Positions 1-6,422 of a DNA stretch of 15,249 nucleotides are shown one piece after another (the first letter of the stretch is position 1; each line of letters begins with the position of its first letter). The stretch spans positions 4,986-20,234 of the forward strand of contig AQYM01000017.1 of the NCBI GenBank assembly GCA_000380705.1, in the 5' to 3' direction. Under the pieces are notes generated by a model, which saw nothing but the letters and a program-made list of their open reading frames with translations, was not told where the DNA came from and ran no database searches. Made by a program: the position numbers and the translations under genes. Origin of the DNA: Crenarchaeota archaeon SCGC AAA471-B05. GTDB lineage: Archaea > Thermoproteota > Thermoprotei > Gearchaeales > Gearchaeaceae.

Positions 1-2
1 GA

Positions 3-458
3 AATTATCAAGGTCCTCTAATGCAGATCTTTGAAGAGGCTTTAAAACTATATTTCAATAAGCATTATAGCGCTGCACTTGAACAATTCCAAAAAATGAG
101 AAACTTATATCCAGAATTTCCATATATTAATGACTACATATCTGATTGTCAAGCGAGAATATTAAAGGGAGAGGACGTTCCTCTTACCAATTGGACTCTG
201 ATTTACATCATAATAGCCGTTGTAGCAGCAGCTGCGGCTGGAGCATTTTACGTTTTCTTCGTAAGAACAGGAAAAATAGGTGGTAAAAAGCCCAAAGCTA
301 TGCCTCAGCCAGTATATTATCAACATCCTCAACCCCAGCAAGTACCACCAAGCTCATCTCCACCTCAACCTCCACCTACAAAATTCTGTATATATTGCGG
401 TGCACGCATACCTATAGAAGCAGCTGTTTGTCCTGTATGTAATAGATACCAAACATGA
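3..458 (+). CDS. C-terminal part of a membrane-anchored TPR-like / zinc-ribbon protein (5' end outside window)
   Basis: The first in-frame ATG is at 21, giving 145 residues, but the frame stays open to the window edge, so this is probably the end of a longer gene. Counting from that ATG, residues 1-50 resemble a tetratricopeptide-type helical hairpin. About 58-81 is one membrane helix. Then come a basic stretch, a Pro/Gln-rich linker and a C-terminal zinc ribbon with two CxxC pairs (CIYC and CPVC). The Lys-rich segment after the helix predicts that the C-terminus faces the cytosol and the TPR part faces outward. That topology needs a signal peptide, which is absent here and supports a truncated 5' end. 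Some Sulfolobales surface proteases are thought to have such tails, but no protease domain is visible. The stop overlaps the next start by 4 nt (ATGA), so the two are probably co-translated. Function is unknown. Confidence 0.75.
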   Translation, partial: NYQGPLMQIFEEALKLYFNKHYSAALEQFQKMRNLYPEFPYINDYISDCQARILKGEDVPLTNWTLIYIIIAVVAAAAAGAFYVFFVRTGKIGGKKPKAMPQPVYYQHPQPQQVPPSSSPPQPPPTKFCIYCGARIPIEAAVCPVCNRYQT

Positions 459-1789
459 TTAAAATGAGGATTGCATATTTATTAATTTTTTTAATATCGC
501 TCGCTGTATATTCATATATACCTAATATTTATTCTCAACAATATTATTGGAATCAAAATGATCACTGGTCATATAATGTAACAATCAGGTCATATAATGT
601 AACAATCAATGGTACTATTCATGGTACTCGAGAAGTTATAGTGAACAAGATTTCCACCATTGAAGATGAAGAAGCATTCGAGATCCTTGATATCACAACC
701 ATAGAAGGTTATAATAGTACCATGAAAACATACATAACTCTTGATTTAAGAGTAATTCGCCAAGAAGCTCAAACAGCCACAACTCGTGTAACAGTTGATT
801 ACTTCTTCTCGGATCCTATATTCGTAAATCTACAAAATAATCAAGTGAAAGATTGGATAACAAAGTCGACGATGCTTATCGAGTCTATATCTGAGCTAAC
901 AACCCTTACTTATACGGGTGAGATGACAGTGAAGGCAAAAGTATTAGGTACCGAAATCGTTAATTTACCTGTAGGCGGGGTACCTGCATTCAAAATAGCT
1001 CTCTTCCAAAATACTACTATTAATTTAATGTCAGAGGTAATTACAGGTGGTTTACCTGGTTATTCTATTACAATACAAAATGGAACGGTATGGTATAGTA
1101 CTCAAATAAAGCAGTACATAAAAGAAGATATTATTTCGACCAATATAATTAAAACTACTAACTTTACAGAGCAAACAACAACTTCTTACCTCGTTGAACT
1201 TAAAAGTTATAGTATACAACAACAGATTACATCACCTACAAGTTCACCTACCACTACTACCTCACCTACCACTACTACATCACCTACAATTCCATTCCCA
1301 ACATTTACTCCTACAAAAACAGACTCCCCAACAGGCACTTCTACCCCCATTCTAACTTCAATGCCTTTTACATATACTCCTTCAACTCAACCATCCAGTC
1401 CTCCAATTATTACCACAGGTGAGCCAACAATATTTGGATTATCAATGTTTAATTTTATACTGATAATAGTAGGTGTAATAATTGCAATTACGTTAGCAAG
1501 TTTATTGCTCATGAGAAAACGTAAAGGAGCCCAACCTAAGGGAGTTTATCTAACCCAACCTCCTCCACCTCAGCCTCCACAATATACACCCCAACCTCCT
1601 CAATACACTGCTCAACAAACGCAAGCACAAAACTATCAAACTCAACCACAGCCCCAAGTTGATTTTACGCAGCAGACCCAGCCGCCACAACAGCCGATTC
1701 CAAGTACAAAAGTTTGCCCATATTGTAATTCAATACTTCCAGCAAAGGCTATGTTCTGCGCTGTTTGTGGCAATCCTCAACCCAAATAA
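455..1789 (+). CDS. Secreted single-pass membrane protein with Thr/Pro stalk and cytosolic zinc ribbon
   Basis: The 444-residue protein belongs to no family I recognise. Residues 1-28 look like a Sec signal peptide; the second Met (residue 4, position 464) is an equally good start. Residues about 30-260 form a beta-rich ectodomain with many N-x-S/T sequons, as expected of N-glycosylated Sulfolobales surface proteins. About 260-325 is a Ser/Thr/Pro-rich stalk. About 328-353 is a membrane helix followed by RKRKG, placing the tail in the cytosol. A Pro/Gln-rich linker leads to a zinc ribbon with CPYC and CAVC. The same tail plan (helix, PQ-rich linker, zinc ribbon) occurs in the gene just upstream, and the 4-nt overlap suggests that the two act together at the envelope. 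A T-rich terminator follows. The call of surface membrane protein is firm; the role is unknown. Confidence 0.85.
   Translation: MIKMRIAYLLIFLISLAVYSYIPNIYSQQYYWNQNDHWSYNVTIRSYNVTINGTIHGTREVIVNKISTIEDEEAFEILDITTIEGYNSTMKTYITLDLRVIRQEAQTATTRVTVDYFFSDPIFVNLQNNQVKDWITKSTMLIESISELTTLTYTGEMTVKAKVLGTEIVNLPVGGVPAFKIALFQNTTINLMSEVITGGLPGYSITIQNGTVWYSTQIKQYIKEDIISTNIIKTTNFTEQTTTSYLVELKSYSIQQQITSPTSSPTTTTSPTTTTSPTIPFPTFTPTKTDSPTGTSTPILTSMPFTYTPSTQPSSPPIITTGEPTIFGLSMFNFILIIVGVIIAITLASLLLMRKRKGAQPKGVYLTQPPPPQPPQYTPQPPQYTAQQTQAQNYQTQPQPQVDFTQQTQPPQQPIPSTKVCPYCNSILPAKAMFCAVCGNPQPK
567..608 (+). repeat. Perfect 21-bp tandem duplication inside the ectodomain
   Basis: Two identical 21-bp units lie head to tail at 567-587 and 588-608, in frame. 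Each unit adds one Tyr-Asn-Val-Thr-Ile block, so the protein has two consecutive NVT sequons followed by NGT. Perfect identity at the DNA level suggests a recent duplication. Confidence 0.9.
1244..1288 (+). repeat. 18-bp tandem repeat encoding the Thr/Pro stalk
   Basis: Units at 1244-1261 and 1262-1279 differ at one base (17 of 18 identical), and a partial third copy runs to 1288. They encode repeated Ser-Pro-Thr-Thr-Thr-Thr. Such low-complexity stalks lift a surface domain away from the membrane and readily change length by slippage. Confidence 0.8.
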
Positions 1790-1813
1790 TTTTTAAATTT
1801 AAGAATTTTTTTT
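1790..1813 (+). terminator. T-rich archaeal terminator after the zinc-ribbon pair
   Basis: Right after the stop codon come a run of five T and, at 1806-1813, a run of eight T. Archaeal RNA polymerase stops at U-rich tracts without a hairpin, so this probably ends the two-gene transcript. Confidence 0.55.
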
Positions 1814-1939
1814 CTAATCATACTAGTCTAACAATTATACACAAATTAAATTAATACTATAATAAGGGAAAGCACATATACGAGAGGTTTATATTATTCC
1901 CTAAGAGAGTATATACTTCTTTCATAAACCCAGTATTAA

Positions 1940-2328
1940 GCAAATTTGCTTTCTTCTTTCAAAGTAATTAATGGTATAAGATTGTTAACCGTTATCGGTT
2001 TGAGGTTATTCTGGTTATTGACAATGTTTCCTATTATAGCATTCGATCTTTCTCTCTATAAGTTATTTGTATTCATGGTTTATTTTTTATAATTTACTTA
2101 TTTTGAGATAAATCTACTATAGCTATATTTATCATTGTATTCTCCTACGAAATTTGAAACCATTAAACCCACCAAAATAAATAATACCAATCTATAATAC
2201 TTCCTATTTATGCAGCAAGAGCAACTTTAATTTTCTTTTTATTAGTTACTCTCATTTCCATATTTATAATTTCATTAAATTCAACCTTATTATTTATATT
2301 TCACCGAAAACATGCAACAATTCTATAG
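1940..2328 (+). pseudogene. Probable relic of a multi-pass membrane protein gene
   Basis: One frame is open for 50 codons (1940-2089) and reads like membrane helices, with fragments such as GIRLLTVIGLRLFWLL. It ends at TAA 2090-2092, just after a run of six T (2083-2088). Shifting by -1 in that run continues into another hydrophobic frame, which meets stops at 2104, about 2155-2166 and 2182. The same frame then gives a second 47-codon open stretch (2185-2325) containing ATLIFFLLVTLISIFI, closed by TAG 2326-2328. Two hydrophobic stretches on one strand, joinable by one homopolymer shift, suggest a decayed transporter gene. AT-rich DNA yields hydrophobic codons by chance, so this stays tentative, and the family is not recognised. 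Confidence 0.3.
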
Positions 2329-2404
2329 AGTACCACTGAAGATAAAACTTTTAAACTTATTTATTTTATCTTTTTCCACAGTAATTATATAATATAACCT
2401 AAAT

Positions 2405-2421
2405 AGATTATTTATAAAAAA
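2405..2421 (-). terminator. T-rich terminator of the 2-oxoacid dehydrogenase operon
   Basis: On the minus strand a run of six T begins immediately after the TAG stop of the E2 gene and is followed by more AT-rich sequence. This fits U-tract termination of the three-gene transcript. No E3 gene follows. Confidence 0.4.
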
Positions 2422-3570
2422 CTAAAATTCTAAATTTTCTATAATTTTCTTTAATTCATTTAGGAATAATGCTGCATCGTATCCATCAATATATCTATGG
2501 TCGAAGGCAAGAGTGAAATAAGAGAAATTGGAAATGATTAGACCTTCTTGCTGTAACTCAAATTCCTTGAAATAACTACCTATTGCAAGGATTGCTATTT
2601 GTGGATAGTTTATTATCGGATCAAATTGGATTATATTATAAGGACCTAGATTTGTTACAGTAAAAGTAGAACCTGTTACATCTTCTAGACTTAACTCATT
2701 AGCTTCAGCTTTTGTTTGTAACCTTTCTAATTCATCAGAGATTTCCAAGATTTCTTTCTTATCAACATCTTTAATTACAGGTGTTACCAAACCTTGTTTT
2801 GTTTGTACAGCTACAGCTATATTTATTTTATTATATATTCTCCATTCATTCTTTATGCTTAAAGAGTTAAGCTTCGGATATTTTTTCAAAGCATTAGCTA
2901 CAGCTTTTATTAAAACTGCGGTTAAGGATATTTTCTTTGAATATTTTTCTTCAAGATTTTTTCTGTAATTTAAAAGCTTATCCATTTTAATCTTAATGGT
3001 AAGTCTTGCTGTAGGTATTTCTATATTAGCTTTACTCATCTTATCCGCTATTTGTTTCCTAAGTGTGGTTATCTCTTCAACGTAATATTCCTTTTGGGAT
3101 TGCTCTACGTATTTTTTAACATCGTCTACTGTAATTATTCCACCAGGACCTGTTCCTTTTATTTTACTTAAATCTACTCCCATTTGTCTTGCTAGAGCCC
3201 TTGCAGCTGGCATAGCTCTAACAATTTCTTCAGTCCTTTTCCTTTCTAGGATTTCTTCACGTTTTTCTTCTACTTTAATTTCCTTCTTATAATCTAAGGG
3301 TTCCTCTTTACTCTTAGGAGCTGGTACATACTCAGTGTTTATAATTATAAGAACTTCATTAACTGGAACTTCATCGTTTTCTTTAAACTTTATATCCTCT
3401 ATGAAGCCATCATATTCTGATTCTATATCATAACTTACTTTCATGGTTTCTATAGTTGCTAATTTCTCTTTCTTTTTCACTGCTTCACCAACTTTTTTAT
3501 AAATTTTCCTTATTATAGCGGTTTCCTGAATTTCATCTAACTTCGGTACTCTTATCTCGACTCTAACCAT
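2422..3570 (-). CDS. 2-oxoacid dehydrogenase E2, dihydrolipoyl acyltransferase
   Basis: This is the 382-residue core enzyme. It moves the acyl group from E1 via lipoyl-lysine to CoA. Residues 1-80 are a lipoyl domain with the modified lysine predicted at K44 in ETMKV (bacterial enzymes usually have ETDKA). A charged linker covers about 82-115. Residues 118-157 form the E3/E1-binding domain (PAARALARQMGVDL... GPGG). About 165-382 is the acyltransferase domain, with the catalytic motif DHRYIDG (His358, Asp362) near the C-terminus. Length and order are normal for archaeal E2. The ATG overlaps the end of the E1 beta gene by 8 nt, so translation is coupled. The acyl substrate (pyruvate, branched-chain 2-oxoacid or acetoin) cannot be read from sequence. 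Lipoylation and an E3 partner must be encoded elsewhere. Confidence 0.93.
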   Translation of the reverse strand: MVRVEIRVPKLDEIQETAIIRKIYKKVGEAVKKKEKLATIETMKVSYDIESEYDGFIEDIKFKENDEVPVNEVLIIINTEYVPAPKSKEEPLDYKKEIKVEEKREEILERKRTEEIVRAMPAARALARQMGVDLSKIKGTGPGGIITVDDVKKYVEQSQKEYYVEEITTLRKQIADKMSKANIEIPTARLTIKIKMDKLLNYRKNLEEKYSKKISLTAVLIKAVANALKKYPKLNSLSIKNEWRIYNKINIAVAVQTKQGLVTPVIKDVDKKEILEISDELERLQTKAEANELSLEDVTGSTFTVTNLGPYNIIQFDPIINYPQIAILAIGSYFKEFELQQEGLIISNFSYFTLAFDHRYIDGYDAALFLNELKKIIENLEF

Positions 3571-4555
3571 ATTCTATTACTTTTTTTATTCCATCAATTA
3601 CTTTATCTTCACTTAAAACGTATTTCTTTACAAGTGCTGGAGATGCAGGCTCAGGAATGTGAGGAGGTGAAATTCTTACAGGAGGTGCTAATAAGTAATC
3701 AATTGCTTTTTCGCATACTCTAGTTATTATCTCAGAACCTACACCACAAACACCCCAACTATTTTCTACAGTTACAATTCTTCCAGTTTTTTTAACCGAT
3801 TCAATTATTGTTTTTTCATCCAAAGGCCAAAGAGTTCTAAGATCTATCACTTCACATTCGATACCTTCTTTTTCAAGCTTTAAAGCTGCATTTAAAACTA
3901 TATCTACAGTTGATGAGAAACACGTTATTGTTACATCTTTACCTTTTCTCTTAATTTCAGCAGATCCTATTGGAATAGTATATTCTCCATCAGGTATCTC
4001 TCCTTTCTTTTGGTAAAGAACTACGTTTTCGAAGAATAAAGTAACCCTTTCAGATCTAATTGCAGATTTGAGAAGACCTTTTGCATCATAGGGATTTGAA
4101 GGGGCTATTACTTGAAAACCAGGTATATGCATGAATATCGGTATCAATACTTGTGAATGAGTAGCACCAGAGCCCCTACCTTGAATTATACAAGTCCTAA
4201 CTACTATAGGAGATGAAACCTTTCCGTTACTCATATATTTAATTTTAACTGCATTATTAACAAGCTGATTCATGCAAACTGGAAGAAAATCAGGATACAT
4301 TATTTCAGCTACAGGCTTAAGACCCATTATAGCCATACCTATAGCTGTACCTATGATACCTTCTTCAGAAATAGGCGTATCTATGACTCTTGAAGGACCA
4401 AATTTCTCTAAAAGTCCTTTGGTTACTTTATATACTCCACCAAAAACACCAATATCTTCTCCCAAAAGTATGACTCTTTCATCTCTTTCCATTTCTTCAT
4501 ATAGAGCTTCATTTAAAGCTGAAGCAAATGTAACTATCCTGCCCATTTTTACCAT
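3563..4555 (-). CDS. 2-oxoacid dehydrogenase E1 component, beta subunit
   Basis: The 330-residue beta subunit pairs with E1 alpha into a heterotetramer that decarboxylates the 2-oxoacid on thiamine diphosphate. Family landmarks are LGEDIGVFGGVYKVT (31-45), RVIDTPISEEGIIGTAIGMA (56-75), the pyrimidine-binding transketolase fold in the N-terminal half, and the C-terminal transketolase domain with EVIDLRTLWPLDE. Length is normal. The chosen ATG at 4555 overlaps the E1 alpha stop by 7 nt (ATGGTAA). A second ATG three codons later (4546) gives MGRIVTF and is a possible alternative. The gene sits between E1 alpha and E2 with overlaps at both ends, so all three are one operon. Confidence 0.93.
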   Translation of the reverse strand: MVKMGRIVTFASALNEALYEEMERDERVILLGEDIGVFGGVYKVTKGLLEKFGPSRVIDTPISEEGIIGTAIGMAIMGLKPVAEIMYPDFLPVCMNQLVNNAVKIKYMSNGKVSSPIVVRTCIIQGRGSGATHSQVLIPIFMHIPGFQVIAPSNPYDAKGLLKSAIRSERVTLFFENVVLYQKKGEIPDGEYTIPIGSAEIKRKGKDVTITCFSSTVDIVLNAALKLEKEGIECEVIDLRTLWPLDEKTIIESVKKTGRIVTVENSWGVCGVGSEIITRVCEKAIDYLLAPPVRISPPHIPEPASPALVKKYVLSEDKVIDGIKKVIEYG

Positions 4556-5496
4556 AAGTTCTCGAACATTTTACTTTCCTCAGGATAAGGAGAATTCAGT
4601 GCAAACTCTACAGCATCTGCTATTTCTTTTTCAGCTTCAGCCTCTATTTCAAGAATTTTACTCTCAAAACCTTTTTCTTTAATTATATTTCTTAAATAAA
4701 GTATAGGATCCCTCTTCTTCCATTCTTCGACTTCTTCCTTGCTTCTATAAGGCTGATCGACATCCCCTGCATAATGTCCTAAGAATCTATAAGTCTTAGC
4801 TTCAATTAATATAGGTGTTTTATTACTCCTTACCTTCTCTATTGCTTCCTTAGCTTTGGTATAAACCTCAATAGGATTCATCCCATCAACTATAATTCCT
4901 TCTATTCCATAAGCTATAGCTTTAGTAGCTAAATCTTTGACTTTAGTACTTTTATGGACAGGCATAGAGATAGCATATTGATTATTAACGATAACTACTA
5001 CTACAGGGGCATTAAGAATGGCTGCAAAGTTCAAACCTTCGTGAAAATCTCCGTTATTTACTCCACCATCGCCAACAAATACAACTACTACATTATCTCT
5101 TTTTAAATATCTTAAAGCATAACCTATTCCAGCAGCTACTGGTATTTGAGAAGCTACTATGGCTGAAGTAAATATTAAACCAAGTTGAGGTTCGGATAAA
5201 TGCATACTGCCACCAATTCCTCCACAAACCCCAGAAGCTTTCCCCAAAACTTCAGAAATTATATACTTGGGATGGATTCCTATAGCTAAAGCAGGACAGT
5301 GAGAACGATATGTGGCTAATAAAAGATCACCTTTTTGCATAGCCGCTATAACACCTACTTCAGTAGCTTCTTGACCTATACTTAAATGAAGTGTACCAGG
5401 AACTTTTCCTTGTCTATATAAATTTAAAAGTGCTTCTTCCATGTACCTACTTCTAACCATTGTTTTATAAAGCCAAAGTAACTTATCTATATCCAT
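4549..5496 (-). CDS. 2-oxoacid dehydrogenase E1 component, alpha subunit
   Basis: The 315-residue alpha subunit carries the thiamine-diphosphate site: GDGGVNNGDFHEGLN at 142-156 closes with NN at 171-172, the classical GDG...NN motif. Other landmarks are the start region RSRYMEEALL, GQEA, YRSHCPALAIG, GGSMHL (95-100) and, near the C-terminus, YRFLGHYAGDVDQPYR. Length is at the short end of the family, as is usual for archaeal and acetoin-type enzymes. It is the first gene of the operon. The ATG at 5496 lies about 25 bp from a TATA-like box, so the message is probably leaderless. Substrate is uncertain: an archaeal homologue from Thermoplasma is reported to act on branched-chain 2-oxoacids, while related bacterial enzymes act on pyruvate or acetoin. 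Confidence 0.93.
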   Translation of the reverse strand: MDIDKLLWLYKTMVRSRYMEEALLNLYRQGKVPGTLHLSIGQEATEVGVIAAMQKGDLLLATYRSHCPALAIGIHPKYIISEVLGKASGVCGGIGGSMHLSEPQLGLIFTSAIVASQIPVAAGIGYALRYLKRDNVVVVFVGDGGVNNGDFHEGLNFAAILNAPVVVVIVNNQYAISMPVHKSTKVKDLATKAIAYGIEGIIVDGMNPIEVYTKAKEAIEKVRSNKTPILIEAKTYRFLGHYAGDVDQPYRSKEEVEEWKKRDPILYLRNIIKEKGFESKILEIEAEAEKEIADAVEFALNSPYPEESKMFENLW

Positions 5497-5528
5497 AGTT
5501 TTTATATTTAATACAAATATTTAAAAAT
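5497..5528. promoter_or_regulatory. Overlapping divergent promoters, E1 alpha (-) and PPC-domain gene (+)
   Basis: Only 32 bp separate the two start codons. For the + gene, TTTATATTTA at 5501-5510 is centred about 24 bp before the ATG. For the - gene, TTTAAATA (reverse of 5518-5525) is centred about 25 bp before its ATG. Both spacings fit leaderless archaeal transcripts, and each TATA box lies almost on the other gene's start site. Confidence 0.6.
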
Positions 5529-6401
5529 ATGATAAAAATAGAAAGCATTTTGGGTAAGAGGTTAATAATCGTAGATTCCTTATCTGAAGTAAAAAAAGCT
5601 GAAAAGGGAGATGTAATAGTATGCGGCTCGCATGGAGGAAAATCTGTTGCCGATTATATAATAAACAATAACTTATTTGAAATAGGTGGGTTAATAGTAA
5701 ATGATGCTGGCATTGGTAAGAATGAAGCTGGAATTTTTGCTCTTAAATATCTGGAAAAGTATAACATTCCAGTAGCTGCCGTATCCCATTACAGCGCTAA
5801 AATAGGTGATGGTGAAGATGTTTATGAAAATGGTATTATAAGTAAAGTTAACTCAATAGCATTAGATAAAGGAGTTAGAATAGGTATGAAAGCAAAGGAA
5901 GCTGCCTATATATTGTTAGATGCAAAAATAGAAAGTGATCTTACTAGGTTTATTTATAAATTCGATGAAATAGAAAAGATAATTATAGTTAGACTTAGAC
6001 CTGGTAGCGATATATTACCTTCTTTAGAAAAACTTTGTAAAGAAAATAATATAGAAACTGCAATTGTTCTTAACATGATAGGAAGTCTTAGAAAAGCTAG
6101 CATATTGCTTCCTGTAGTTAAAGAGGGTAATGTATATTATACAGAGCCTATAGAGTTTCAAGGACCTCTAGAATTCCTATCAGGACAAGGTTTTATAATA
6201 AAAGACAGTGAGGGATTGTTTATTCATATTCATGGATGTTTCTCAGATTCTAAAGGAAATGCTTATGGGGGACACTTAAACAAATTTGGAAATATTGTAT
6301 TAGCTACTTTGGACATAACCATAGCTTTACCAAAGAAAACAAGACTTATAAGAATGATAGATAAAGATGTAAATATTGGGACGATGTGGATAATAGAATA
6401 A
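5529..6401 (+). CDS. Two-domain protein: unrecognised N-terminal domain plus PPC/DUF296 domain
   Basis: The 290-residue protein appears cytosolic (no signal peptide or helix). The C-terminal half, about 150-290, matches the PPC (plant and prokaryote conserved, DUF296) domain: RLRPGSDILPSL, then HIHGCFSD...GGHL. His233, His235 and His249 would be the usual metal-binding trio of prokaryotic members. The N-terminal half, about 1-135, has sharply conserved-looking motifs that I cannot assign: CGSHGGKS (32-39), NDAGIGKNEAG (58-68) and SHYSAKIGDGEDV...GIISKVN (86-108). Prokaryotic PPC proteins are mostly of unknown function; in plants the domain accompanies AT-hook DNA-binding motifs, absent here. 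Divergence from the E1 alpha gene across 32 bp suggests linked control. An enzymatic or ligand-sensing role is possible but unproven. Confidence 0.8.
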   Translation: MIKIESILGKRLIIVDSLSEVKKAEKGDVIVCGSHGGKSVADYIINNNLFEIGGLIVNDAGIGKNEAGIFALKYLEKYNIPVAAVSHYSAKIGDGEDVYENGIISKVNSIALDKGVRIGMKAKEAAYILLDAKIESDLTRFIYKFDEIEKIIIVRLRPGSDILPSLEKLCKENNIETAIVLNMIGSLRKASILLPVVKEGNVYYTEPIEFQGPLEFLSGQGFIIKDSEGLFIHIHGCFSDSKGNAYGGHLNKFGNIVLATLDITIALPKKTRLIRMIDKDVNIGTMWIIE

Positions 6402-6422
6402 AAAATTTTAAAAAATTTTATT
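6402..6422. terminator. Short AT-only bidirectional terminator between convergent genes
   Basis: The 21 bp between two convergent stop codons are made only of A and T, with a near-symmetrical AAATTTTAAAAAATTTT. Read from either side this gives U-rich RNA, so it can end both transcripts. Confidence 0.45.

Larger units (their letters stand above)
1814..2421. other. 608-bp gap without an intact gene
   Basis: No intact gene, tRNA or CRISPR-like repeat is seen. The middle (1940-2328) contains hydrophobic open fragments listed separately as a probable relic. Small symmetrical sequences are present: a 12-bp palindrome AGCAAATTTGCT at 1939-1950, and AACCG-TTAT-CGGTT at 1987-2000. The last part (about 2340-2421) is AT-rich and serves as the 3' flank of the E2 gene. 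Confidence 0.5.

Noticed and set aside
1244..1288. A CRISPR or minisatellite array
   Set aside because: The repeats are short, contiguous, in frame and explained by the Thr/Pro protein stalk; there are no spacers.
1987..2000. AACCG-TTAT-CGGTT as a hairpin terminator
   Set aside because: It is only a 5-bp stem, not followed by a T run and not placed at a gene end; archaea do not need hairpins to terminate.
1814..2421. An insertion sequence or tRNA gene in the large gap
   Set aside because: No terminal inverted repeats, transposase motifs, target duplications or cloverleaf-forming GC-rich stretch could be seen.
4272..4682. A 136-residue + strand open frame opposite E1 beta and the E1 alpha end
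   Set aside because: It is antisense to strongly conserved 2-oxoacid dehydrogenase genes, has no family features and a poor composition.
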